Part shown: piece after piece, positions 7,206 through 13,815 of the stretch
Layout: each line of letters begins with the position of its first letter
How positions within the stretch are numbered: the stretch's first letter is position 1
NCBI GenBank assembly: GCA_964574815.1
Contig: CAZNPL010000072.1
Location: 1-13,858, forward strand
DNA length: 13,858 nt
Direction: 5' to 3'
Source of the DNA: CAZNPL01 sp964574815
GTDB lineage: Bacteria > Planctomycetota > Phycisphaerae > UBA1845
Notes under the pieces: model-generated
The model's input: the letters and a program-made list of their open reading frames with translations, nothing else
What the model was told of the DNA's origin: nothing
The model's database searches: none
Made by a program: the position numbers and the translations under genes

Positions 7206-7224
7206 GCCCGGCGACCGTCCGGGC
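7206..7224. other. Hairpin in the leader of the DUF2062 gene
   Basis: GCCCGG (7206-7211) pairs with CCGGGC (7219-7224) around a 7-nt loop, ending 25 nt before the start codon. It could be a weak terminator of the upstream cluster or a leader structure; no U-run follows. Confidence 0.25.
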
Positions 7225-7239
7225 GCTCGGCTTCGCGGT

Positions 7240-7244
7240 GGGAG
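7240..7244 (+). promoter_or_regulatory. Ribosome binding site deciding the DUF2062 start
   Basis: GGGAG lies five nucleotides before the GTG at 7250. This favours 7250 over the in-frame GTG at 7238, which overlaps the site itself. Confidence 0.55.
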
Positions 7245-7249
7245 TCATC

Positions 7250-7843
7250 GTGTCGGATCTTTGGCGCAAAGCTCGCAGGTATTTCATCGTCAAGGTGTTG
7301 CACGCCGACGACACGCCGCACCGTATTGCGCTGGGGATCGCAATCGGGGTGTTCATCGCTTTCACCCCGACGGTTGGCATGCAGATGATCATCGCACTGG
7401 CCCTTGCGGCTCTGCTGCGCGCCAACAAAGTGGTCTGCCTGCCAATGGTTTGGATCAGCAACCCCGTCACCATGGTTCCGATCTACCTGGTGTGCTTTCG
7501 CGTGGGCAGCGCGCTGGTGGGATCGCAGACGGCGACACCGGCGCAGGCGATTCAAATCCTCGAGACCGTTCCCGGCGAAGGCGGTTGGGGGAAGTGGCTC
7601 GATCTGGCATTCTGGCGGGAGCTTCTGGCGATCATGACGCGGGTCGGCGCCGAGTTGTGGGTCGGGGCGATTGTCGTGGGCCTGCCGGTGGCGGCACTTT
7701 TCTACTTTGTCTCGCGGAAAACCGTGCGCTTTTATCGGGAACGACGCGCCCGACTGAAGGCGTTGCGCTTGGAGCGGCGTCTCAAGCGACAAAAGAAGTT
7801 CGTTAAAGGCCTTCGCTCCCGTCGCCGCTCGTTCGAAGCCTGA
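7250..7843 (+). CDS. DUF2062 domain membrane protein
   Basis: 197 residues. A short basic N-terminus (MSDLWRKARRYF) leads into the DUF2062 core: PHRIALGIAIGVFIAFTPTV, GMQMIIALALAALLRANKVV and MVWISNPVTMVPIYLVCF (about residues 24-85). A second membrane segment near 145-165 (LWVGAIVVGLPVAALFYFV) is followed by a strongly basic tail rich in Arg and Lys, expected to lie in the cytoplasm. DUF2062 proteins are small inner-membrane proteins of unknown biochemical role, sometimes found beside or fused to glycosyltransferases, which suits the GT9 gene 134 bp upstream. The gap contains a hairpin, so it may be a distal operon member or separately transcribed. Confidence 0.85.
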   Translation: MSDLWRKARRYFIVKVLHADDTPHRIALGIAIGVFIAFTPTVGMQMIIALALAALLRANKVVCLPMVWISNPVTMVPIYLVCFRVGSALVGSQTATPAQAIQILETVPGEGGWGKWLDLAFWRELLAIMTRVGAELWVGAIVVGLPVAALFYFVSRKTVRFYRERRARLKALRLERRLKRQKKFVKGLRSRRRSFEA

Positions 7844-7908
7844 TGCGTTCGATCGGTGCCCACGATATTCCAGGATGCAATCGGCTCCGTACTCGCTCAG
7901 GCGGGTGC

Positions 7909-7931
7909 CACTGGCAGCTTGCCTGCCAGTG
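7909..7931. repeat. Palindromic element, 9-bp perfect stem
   Basis: CACTGGCAG (7909-7917) and CTGCCAGTG (7923-7931) are exact inverse complements around the 5-nt loop CTTGC. It lies 65 bp after the DUF2062 stop. It could act as a transcript end, but no U-run follows, and the motif resembles dispersed elements I recall from planctomycete genomes (not checked). Confidence 0.55.
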
Positions 7932-7970
7932 TGAATACCCGAACCGCCAACCACGCATCCGCGCGTGTGG

Positions 7971-7999
7971 ACTCACCTGAGCCGCGACTTGCGGTGAGT
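7971..7999. repeat. Inverted repeat, 7-bp perfect arms
   Basis: ACTCACC (7971-7977) and GGTGAGT (7993-7999) flank a 15-nt loop that itself contains CCGC and GCGG. It is the second of three stem-loops packed into the 7844-8246 gap. Confidence 0.45.
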
Positions 8000-8041
8000 G
8001 CGTGACGGAATCGGCGGGCAGCAGCAATTGCCGCATTAAGG

Positions 8042-8115
8042 GAGGGCGAGGCTCCTGCCGAGCCGCAATCGCTACAAACCACAAACCTCAAGGCTCGCCG
8101 GGAGGCTCGCCCCCC
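8042..8115. repeat. GSAGASPS-type imperfect inverted repeat
   Basis: Arm 8042-8064 and arm 8092-8115 are inverse complements with a few mismatches, separated by about 27 nt of A/C-rich loop. The minus strand of the left arm translates to GSAGASPS, and the plus strand gives RGSCRA and GSPGGSPP. Such strings recur as spurious peptides in planctomycete annotations (my recollection), which fits a dispersed intergenic element rather than coding DNA. Nothing else in 7844-8246 looks like a gene. Confidence 0.6.
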
Positions 8116-8246
8116 CGGAGGTCCCGCCCAAACTGTCACGGACCACTTGCGGTGCACTCGCGCTCGCGTCATTGCCGTTTCAATCCCCTTCGAGTAAGAG
8201 TCGCACCTCTATTGCGACGGTTGATGAGTCCATAGAGGCGGGGCTG

Positions 8247-8885
8247 ATGCACGAAGAATCGCGACACGAATCGGGGCCTCACCTCATCTTGGCCTCCGGC
8301 AGCCCGCGCCGTCGCGAACTGCTCACCCAGGCCGGTTACCGATTCGACGTTGTGCTCCCGCCCGACGGCGAGCCGGAAGAGCTCGCGTCGGATACGTCGC
8401 CTGAATCGCGGGCCGAAGCGCTGAGCTATTTCAAAGCCCGCAGCGTGGCGAACGTCGTCGGCACAGGCGTCGTCCTGGCGGCCGATACGGTAGTTGCACT
8501 CGGTGACGAGGTCTTCGGCAAGCCGGCGGATATCGATGACGCCCGGCGAATTCTCGGCACCCTCGCCGGCACGACGCATCGCGTGATCACGGGCTTCACG
8601 CTTCTGGAGGCCGACGGCCGCCGGCGCGTTATCGGCCACGACGTCACGACGGTTCGTATGCGACCGATGCCGGACGTACTGATGGAGCGGTACCTCGCAA
8701 GCGACGCCTGGCGCGGAAAGGCCGGTGCCTACGGAATCCAGGACCACAGCGACCCGTTTGTGGAGCGGGTCGAGGGGAGTTACACAAACGTCGTGGGCAT
8801 GCCGATGGAGCGGATCAGCGAGTTGCTCGAGAAATGGAGCGTCAGACCGGGATGTTCTTCATCGTCGAAAAGCACCTTCGACTAG
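8247..8885 (+). CDS. maf: Maf family nucleoside triphosphate pyrophosphatase
   Basis: 212 residues from the ATG at 8247, which has a purine-rich GAGGCGGGG just upstream; the frame is open back to 8172 without family similarity. Signature LASGSPRRRELL (residues 15-26), AADTVV with D80 as likely catalytic base, GKPADIDDARRIL, HRVITG and WRGKAGAYGIQ. FVERVEGSYTNVVGMP follows. These features, especially AYGIQ and GSYTNVVG, fit the YhdE-like branch that hydrolyses dTTP, UTP and modified pyrimidine nucleotides to monophosphates plus pyrophosphate, a house-cleaning role in the cytoplasm. After the normal end (ISELLEKW) there is a tail (SVRPGCSSSSKSTFD) unlike the family, of unknown meaning. It stands alone: palindromic gaps of about 400 bp lie on both sides. 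Confidence 0.88.
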   Translation: MHEESRHESGPHLILASGSPRRRELLTQAGYRFDVVLPPDGEPEELASDTSPESRAEALSYFKARSVANVVGTGVVLAADTVVALGDEVFGKPADIDDARRILGTLAGTTHRVITGFTLLEADGRRRVIGHDVTTVRMRPMPDVLMERYLASDAWRGKAGAYGIQDHSDPFVERVEGSYTNVVGMPMERISELLEKWSVRPGCSSSSKSTFD

Positions 8886-9054
8886 ACGCTGCCCCGATTC
8901 CACGTCGAAGACGGCCGCTCACAAAGGGTGGCGCCGCAGCTCCGCCTCGCGCGTCGGCCTCGGACGTCGTCCGCCCGTCCCATCGCAACCGAAGGAAGTG
9001 CAACAGCCACTGCAGGCGTTCGATCTGGGTACGATAACGCGCAGTGGGCAGCTC

Positions 9055-9071
9055 CGAAGCCGTCGGCTTCG
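9055..9071. repeat. Perfect palindrome in the maf-pfk gap
   Basis: CGAAGCCG and CGGCTTCG flank a single T. The gap 8886-9358 (473 bp) holds this, a second hairpin at 9202-9220 and a promoter near 9276. No ORF in it has a ribosome binding site or family similarity. Confidence 0.45.
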
Positions 9072-9201
9072 TATGCCGATCTTAGAGCACGGCGGGTGGT
9101 GAGGAGTGCGCGCAAGCCACGACGCCGGATTTCCAGGCGAGCCGTGACGTTTGTCGATCTTGCGGCCTATGGCTCGGCGGGATCCTCGGCCCCAGGCTTT
9201 G

Positions 9202-9220
9202 CCCGCCGCCGTTCGGCGGG
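9202..9220. repeat. Hairpin upstream of the pfk promoter
   Basis: CCCGCCG (9202-9208) pairs with CGGCGGG (9214-9220) around a 5-nt loop. It lies 55 bp before the -10 box of the phosphofructokinase gene. It may be a dispersed element or a terminator for readthrough from maf; there is no U-run. Confidence 0.4.
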
Positions 9221-9251
9221 TGCTTGCGGCCTAGAGGGTGGCCGGCAGCCG

Positions 9252-9281
9252 TCGTGAGGCCCGTGGTCAGAGGCCTATAAT
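9252..9281 (+). promoter_or_regulatory. Putative sigma-70-type promoter of pfk
   Basis: A perfect TATAAT lies at 9276-9281 in otherwise G+C-rich DNA. A weak -35 (TCGTGA, 9252-9257) is 18 bp upstream. Transcription would start near 9288, giving a leader of about 70 nt. Confidence 0.5.
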
Positions 9282-9358
9282 CTGGTATCTTACGAGGCTC
9301 GGACCGGGGCGGCCGACGGCGACCGGGTAGGGTTCTCAGGCAATCATCAGGCAGGCGG

Positions 9359-10702
9359 ATGGCGCCTATGCAACGTAGACGTCTGGGCATACTTGCAAGC
9401 GGTGGACCCGCACCGGGGATCAACGCGGTGATCGGGGCAGCCACCATCGAGGCCGTCAACCGCGGCTACGACGTGGTCGGCTTCTACGACGGCTTCAAGT
9501 GGCTCTCGGCCGAGACCTTCGATCCGCAGAAGCATGCCACCCCGCTGGACATCCCCCGCGTCGCCCGGATCCACTTCGAGGGCGGCTCAATTCTAAGAAT
9601 CTCACGGGCCTCGCTGATCGACGAGGCCTCCCTCAAAACCGGCGGCCCCGTCCGTGCCAATGCGATGAAAGTGGCCCGCGTCCTCGAACGCCTCCGCGAT
9701 CTCGGCGTGACCGATCTGATCACAATCGGCGGCGACGACACAGTTCTCGGCGCCAGGTTCCTGATCGAGGCCGCCGCCGGTGCTCTGCGGTGCGTCCACG
9801 TACCTAAAACGATCGACAACGATCTGCCGCTCCCGCACGGTGTCGAAACCTTCGGATTCACGACGGCTCGGTTTTGGGGCACCCAGATCGTCAAGAACCT
9901 CATGCAGGACTCCCTCACCACAGGCCGGTGGTATTTCGTCACTGCCATGGGGCGATCCGCCGGCTGGCTCGCCCTGGCAGTCGGGCAGTCGGCCAGTGCC
10001 ACGCTCACCCTCATCCCGGAGGAATTCGAGGGCAAAACGACGCTCTCCCGCATCGCAGACGTGATCGAGGGGGCCATGATCAAGCGCGCCGCAATGGGCC
10101 GACCGGACGGGGTGGCGGTCTTCGCCGAGGGGCTGGCCTTCCGTTTAGGCGATCGTGACGAGCTGGCCGGACTTCTCGGCCGAGATCTGCCCGTGGACGC
10201 CTCCGGTCACGTCCGTCTCTCGGAGATCCCCCTCGGCGCCATGCTGCGAAAGGAAATCCACCAGCGGTTTGCCGCCCGACGGGAGAAGATCACGATCGTC
10301 AGCCACGAACTGGGCTACGAACTTCGGTCCGCCGATCCGACGCCCGCAGACATGTCCTATTGCCGCAGCCTCGGCCACGGGGCCGTCCAACTCCTCCTCC
10401 GCCAAGGCGACCAACCGGAAGACGGCGTGATGGTCACCCTCGAGAGCGGTAACCTGGTCCCGATGAAGTTCCAGCAGATGGTGGATCCGGAGACCAACCG
10501 CACGCGCATTCGACAAGTAGACGTCACCTCCGACTTGTACCGCGTCTCCCGAGCCTACATGATCCGCCTCGAACGCTCAGATATCGAAGACCCCGATTCG
10601 CTCAAGCGGCTGGCCGACGTCGCCCAGATGAGTCCCGAAGAGTTCGCCATCCGGTTCCGCCCGGTCACGACGACGCCGATCATCGGCGAAGTCGCAGAAT
10701 GA
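9359..10702 (+). CDS. 6-phosphofructokinase, pyrophosphate-dependent type (diphosphate--fructose-6-phosphate 1-phosphotransferase)
   Basis: 447 residues. It phosphorylates fructose 6-phosphate to fructose 1,6-bisphosphate in glycolysis, and reversibly if pyrophosphate is the donor. N-terminal SGGPAPGIN (14-22); GGDDT at 124-128; PKTIDND at 149-155 with the catalytic Asp in TIDND; MGRSAGW from 197; and VFAEGL. E. coli ATP-PFK has Gly at the second position after GGD and Gly before TIDND; here these are Asp127 and Lys150, the pair diagnostic of pyrophosphate use (established for the family). The protein is longer than the 320-residue bacterial ATP enzymes, as expected for that group. ATG 9368 is an alternative start; upstream spacing does not decide. 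The gene is alone, with its own promoter. Confidence 0.88.
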   Translation: MAPMQRRRLGILASGGPAPGINAVIGAATIEAVNRGYDVVGFYDGFKWLSAETFDPQKHATPLDIPRVARIHFEGGSILRISRASLIDEASLKTGGPVRANAMKVARVLERLRDLGVTDLITIGGDDTVLGARFLIEAAAGALRCVHVPKTIDNDLPLPHGVETFGFTTARFWGTQIVKNLMQDSLTTGRWYFVTAMGRSAGWLALAVGQSASATLTLIPEEFEGKTTLSRIADVIEGAMIKRAAMGRPDGVAVFAEGLAFRLGDRDELAGLLGRDLPVDASGHVRLSEIPLGAMLRKEIHQRFAARREKITIVSHELGYELRSADPTPADMSYCRSLGHGAVQLLLRQGDQPEDGVMVTLESGNLVPMKFQQMVDPETNRTRIRQVDVTSDLYRVSRAYMIRLERSDIEDPDSLKRLADVAQMSPEEFAIRFRPVTTTPIIGEVAE

Positions 10703-10748
10703 CTTGGCATGGCGGGACAGGCCGCAATGACCTCCGTCTACGACGCGT

Positions 10749-10767
10749 GTTCCTTCAAATTAGGAAC
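10749..10767. terminator. Possible terminator hairpin after pfk
   Basis: GTTCCT (10749-10754) pairs with AGGAAC (10762-10767) around a 7-nt loop, 46 bp after the pfk stop. No U-run follows, so this is a weak call. Confidence 0.3.
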
Positions 10768-10949
10768 GACAGCACAGCTTTAAGCTTGCCCCGTCAACAG
10801 CTGTGTAGGCGTCACTTCGCAGCGCAACTCATTTGAAAGCAAGAGATTACCGAAGGAGGCGGCTCGCCATCAGAACGGGATGTTTGCGCGGTCTGTATGG
10901 CCTATGGCTTTTATGAGGGACTAATGGACCGCCAGCATCCGGATTATCG

Positions 10950-10977
10950 TTGACTGGGACCGCCGTTTTGCTAGCAT
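10950..10977 (+). promoter_or_regulatory. Putative extended -10 promoter of the kamA-like gene
   Basis: TTGACT (10950-10955, 5 of 6 to the -35 consensus), a 16-bp spacer, and TAGCAT (10972-10977, 4 of 6) preceded by TGC, an extended -10. Initiation near 10984 would give a leader of about 157 nt. The leader contains a CCGTGC/GCACGG hairpin at 11036-11053. The rest of 10703-11140 shows no gene. Confidence 0.5.
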
Positions 10978-11126
10978 CTAATTGGACATTTGTCGCGATG
11001 AGTGAGTCGAGAGGCGACGGGTCCCACGATCGGCCCCGTGCCCAAGAGCACGGCGCATTTCTCTGGCCAGATCGGTCCGGCCGACACAGTCCCGTTGCCG
11101 CCCAATCGACCGCGACCCCCAACGAG

Positions 11127-11134
11127 AAAGGAGG
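11127..11134 (+). promoter_or_regulatory. Strong ribosome binding site of the kamA-like gene
   Basis: AAAGGAGG lies six nucleotides before the ATG at 11141, near-perfect complementarity to the 16S tail and the strongest site in the window. It fixes the start and suggests high translation. Confidence 0.7.
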
Positions 11135-11140
11135 CCGTGA

Positions 11141-12331
11141 ATGTTTGAGCTAACCTCATCCACTACCGGTGTCTCGAAACAGCCCGCTCAGCGGGTCAAG
11201 TATATTCGCAACATCGACAGGATACAGAGTATCCCGCCTGAGGAGCGGGAGAAGCTGAAGAAGGTCGCCGAGAAGTACGTTTTTCGGGTCAACGACTACT
11301 ACCTCAACCTGATCGACTGGTCTGACCCGAACGACCCCATCAAGCAGCTCATCATTCCTCGAGAGGAGGAGCTGAACGACTGGGGTAAGCTCGACGCCAG
11401 CAACGAGGCCTCGGTCACCGTCACGCGCGGCGTCCAGCACAAGTACCCGCACACCGTCCTGCTGCTGTGCAACGAGGTCTGCGGGGCCTATTGCCGCTAC
11501 TGCTTCCGCAAGCGGCTGTTCATGAACGAGAACGACGAGGTGACCAACGACGTCTCGGGCGGGCTGTCATACATCGCCGAAAACCCCAATATCACCAATG
11601 TACTCCTCACCGGCGGCGACCCGCTGCTCATGAGCACGCGGCGGCTGGTCGAGATACTCGCGGCATTGCGGGCGATCCCGCACGTGGAGATCATCCGCAT
11701 CGGTTCCAAAATGCCCGCCTTCGATCCGTGGCGGCTGACTGGCGATGAGAAGCTCCAGGAGGCATTCCGCCTGTTCTCGACGGCGCGGAAGCGCATCTAC
11801 CTGATGGCCCACTTCGACCACCCCCGAGAGCTGACCGACGAGGCCGTCGAGGGAATCGACTGCTTCATTCGCAACGGCGTGATCTGCTGCAACCAGTGCC
11901 CGCTCATCAAAGGCGTCAACGATGATGCGCATGTGCTCGCCGACTTGTATCGCAAGCTCTCCTTCATCGGTTGCCCGCCGTATTACCTCTTCCAGGGCCG
12001 CCCGACCGAGGGCAACGAGCCGTACGAGGTCCCCATCGTCCGAGGCTGGGAGATCTTCAGCGAGGCGATCCGGCACGGATCGGGCTTGGCCAGGAGGGCC
12101 CGTTACGTCATGTCCCACGAGACCGGCAAGGTCGAGATCATGGCCGTGGACGAAAAGCACATTTACCTGCGATATCTCCGCGCGAAGGACGAGGCGCTAC
12201 GCGGCCAATTCATGATCTACAAGCGTAACGATGACGCGCATTGGCTCGACGACCTGGAGCCGGCCGAGGGATCGGGCGCCCCCAAGTTCGAACGCACACC
12301 CTGCGGTTTGGTAGACGAAGGCCCTGAGTAG
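11141..12331 (+). CDS. KamA family radical SAM protein, substrate unknown
   Basis: 396 residues. The radical SAM cluster motif is CGAYCRYC (C114, C118, C121, a CX3CX2C) with a further C110. R123 matches the carboxylate-binding Arg of lysine 2,3-aminomutase. LTGGDP (156-161) is the SAM-binding turn; IIRIGSKMPAFDP, YLMAHFDHPREL and PLIKGVNDD follow. K330 in TGKVEI fits the PLP-binding Lys. The two aspartates that hold the lysine side-chain amine in Clostridium lysine 2,3-aminomutase (D293 in QCD, D330 in YVVD) are replaced by R287 (QGR) and S325 (YVMS). The GGGGK loop is shorter. So the fold, the 4Fe-4S cluster and probably PLP are kept, but it is unlikely to act on free lysine as the classical enzyme does. 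A CCNQC cluster near 248 is unusual. It is monocistronic, with its own promoter. A 1,2-amino shift on another amino acid or on a protein residue is inference. Confidence 0.85.
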   Translation: MFELTSSTTGVSKQPAQRVKYIRNIDRIQSIPPEEREKLKKVAEKYVFRVNDYYLNLIDWSDPNDPIKQLIIPREEELNDWGKLDASNEASVTVTRGVQHKYPHTVLLLCNEVCGAYCRYCFRKRLFMNENDEVTNDVSGGLSYIAENPNITNVLLTGGDPLLMSTRRLVEILAALRAIPHVEIIRIGSKMPAFDPWRLTGDEKLQEAFRLFSTARKRIYLMAHFDHPRELTDEAVEGIDCFIRNGVICCNQCPLIKGVNDDAHVLADLYRKLSFIGCPPYYLFQGRPTEGNEPYEVPIVRGWEIFSEAIRHGSGLARRARYVMSHETGKVEIMAVDEKHIYLRYLRAKDEALRGQFMIYKRNDDAHWLDDLEPAEGSGAPKFERTPCGLVDEGPE

Positions 12332-12340
12332 CTGTCAGGG
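12322..12340. terminator. Hairpin spanning the kamA-like stop codon
   Basis: CCCTGA (12322-12327) pairs with TCAGGG (12335-12340) around a 7-nt loop that contains the TAG. It could end transcription of one or both convergent genes; no U-run is present. A 12-bp perfect palindrome (GACCGGCCGGTC, 12362-12373) follows in the same short gap. Confidence 0.35.
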
Positions 12341-12392
12341 TGAGTAGCAGGAGTCCTTCCCGACCGGCCGGTCAAACACCGCTAAGACGCGG

Positions 12393-13583
12393 CTAAGGCC
12401 GCTGCTTTCGGCCCAGGAGTTTTCCGAAAAAACTGGCTTGGTCGATGTGAGCACCTGTTGCACCGACGAATTCGGGCGCAAGTTTTCTGGCGATATCCTG
12501 AATGGCGCTCCGGGCGCGGCTGGCGGGAGCGTCGGCACCGAGCGGATGACCTAGATCCAGCGACGCCGACACAAACTGATAATCATTGGGAATAATGCCA
12601 AAGATCGGGCGCTTGAAATGCTGTTCAACATCCTTGACCGTGATCCGCTCGTAGTCCGCGTTCGATCGGTTGAGAATGATTTGAATGCGATCCTCGTCGG
12701 TGCCCATTTGAGACAGCGTCTGGTAGATGCGCGTGGCGTTGCGGATGAACGGCACCGCAAGCTGGGCGACAATGAGCACGGCGTCCGCCCGCAGCGCCGC
12801 CGCGCCACTCAGGTAGCTGAACCCCCGCGGCATATCGACCAGCACATGTGAAAACTGCTCCGAGAGCAACCGTAACATGATCTCAACGGACTCGGGGGCG
12901 ACTTCGCGGGCGTCCTCGATGCGCTCCGGACGGCCCAGCACCGACACGTTGCACGGCAGCTCAACCAATGCCGCGTTAACCGTGTCATGGTCCAGCTCGG
13001 CGTCGGCAGTGCAGATGTCGGCAACCGTGTACTTCGGGTGGCAGTCGAACGCGCAACAGACGTCGCCGTACTCCAGATTCAAGTCCACCAGCGCCGTGCG
13101 TCGTTCCGTGAGCTGAGCCAGCTCGATGGCCAGGTTGCATGCGACCGTTGTCGCCCCGGACCCGCCGGACGAGCCAATCACACAAATTCGCTTCGAGATG
13201 TGGGTCTTCTTACGTCTGGCCGGACGAATGCGCTGGAGTGCAGTCTCCAGGTCGTGCTGATCAATCGGGTAACAGACGTACTGCGCGCATCCGGCCCGCA
13301 TGGCCCGGATAATGAACGATGCGTCCGTTTGCGCCGCGATGCCGATAATGGAGCACTCAAGGGGGAGGCGCACAATTCGCTCGACCGATTCAAGAACCGC
13401 CTCACCTTGAAGGTTGGCTGCGACGGCATCCACGGTCCCGCGGCCGAGGCAGGCGTTAAGCGACTCCCAGTTGGAAAAAACGCCGACAACCTGCACGCCG
13501 TCGATCTGCTGCAGTGCCGCCGTCAAGGGCTCGACGATCTGCCGACCCTCGTCGTAGATGCAAATGCGAAGCTCTGAATCCAT
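12393..13583 (-). CDS. CpaE/TadZ-like protein: degenerate receiver plus MinD/ParA-type ATPase domain
   Basis: 396 residues. Residues about 5-120 form a receiver-like fold (LRICIYDEG, VDAVAANL, IGIAAQ, AMRAGCAQYVCYP). The acidic pair D11-E12 remains, but the phospho-acceptor position is N57 and the conserved Lys before Pro is Y105, so it is a pseudo-receiver. Residues about 131-375 form a MinD/ParA-like domain: GSSGGSGATT (137-146) at the Walker A, ALVDLNLEYGDV (D167) at A', and HVLVDMPRG (D250) at Walker B. Both Walker A lysines are missing (S139, A144), so ATP hydrolysis is doubtful. CpaE/TadZ localise Flp/Tad pilus assembly in other bacteria. No secretin, CpaF or TadB/C gene lies downstream; the convergent kamA-like gene is 61 bp away. 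The start is the only ATG before the receiver; its ribosome binding site is weak. Confidence 0.82.
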   Translation of the reverse strand: MDSELRICIYDEGRQIVEPLTAALQQIDGVQVVGVFSNWESLNACLGRGTVDAVAANLQGEAVLESVERIVRLPLECSIIGIAAQTDASFIIRAMRAGCAQYVCYPIDQHDLETALQRIRPARRKKTHISKRICVIGSSGGSGATTVACNLAIELAQLTERRTALVDLNLEYGDVCCAFDCHPKYTVADICTADAELDHDTVNAALVELPCNVSVLGRPERIEDAREVAPESVEIMLRLLSEQFSHVLVDMPRGFSYLSGAAALRADAVLIVAQLAVPFIRNATRIYQTLSQMGTDEDRIQIILNRSNADYERITVKDVEQHFKRPIFGIIPNDYQFVSASLDLGHPLGADAPASRARSAIQDIARKLAPEFVGATGAHIDQASFFGKLLGRKQRP

Positions 13584-13630
13584 GGGCTGGGTGCGATGTC
13601 GGCTCAGGCCATTCCCGTCCGTCGGCCGCC

Positions 13631-13790
13631 TCAGGCCGCCGAAATTGGCACACCCAGAGCATCGACCATTTTTGCCAATTCGTTTTCTTCAAAGTCCGGT
13701 GAGCGCGCCGCGCGGTGCACGACCGCGAGGGCATGGGGTCCCGCATCAATCGAAGCGCGCCGGGGATCGGTCGGTGGCGACGTTCGCCAT
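13631..13790 (-). pseudogene. Possible frame-broken small ORF upstream of the CpaE-like gene
   Basis: On the minus strand, ATG at 13790 reads MANVATDRSPARFD and then a TGA. Shifting the frame by one base at that point (near 13748, in GATTGATG) continues as AGPHALAVVHRAARSP and FEENELAKMVDALGVPISAA to a TGA at 13631. The joined product would be about 51 residues, with an amphipathic, protein-like composition. There is no clear ribosome binding site and I recognise no family. It could be a decayed gene, a sequencing slip (1-bp insertion or 4-bp TGAT duplication) or chance. Confidence 0.25.
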
Positions 13791-13815
13791 TATCGGACGA
13801 CATGCTAGGCCCAAA

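Noticed and set aside
7037..7954. Minus-strand ORF of 305 codons opposite DUF2062
   Set aside because: Low-complexity, His/Arg-rich translation typical of antisense frames; the plus strand has a ribosome binding site and a clear DUF2062 pattern.
8928..9459. ORFs on both strands in the maf-pfk gap (plus 8928-9257, minus 9082-9459)
   Set aside because: No ribosome binding sites, Arg/Ala/Pro-rich composition, and they run through palindromes, the pfk promoter or the pfk start.
10853..10859. AAGGAGG Shine-Dalgarno-like site
   Set aside because: No start codon occurs within 4-12 nt; the next ATG (10880) is 20 nt away and opens only 14 codons.
10847..11153. Short ORFs in the kamA-like leader on both strands
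   Set aside because: They cross the predicted promoter and ribosome binding site and resemble no protein family; composition is that of noncoding DNA.
11141..12331. Naming the gene kamA / lysine 2,3-aminomutase
   Set aside because: The two aspartates that define lysine binding are replaced (R287, S325), so only the family can be supported.
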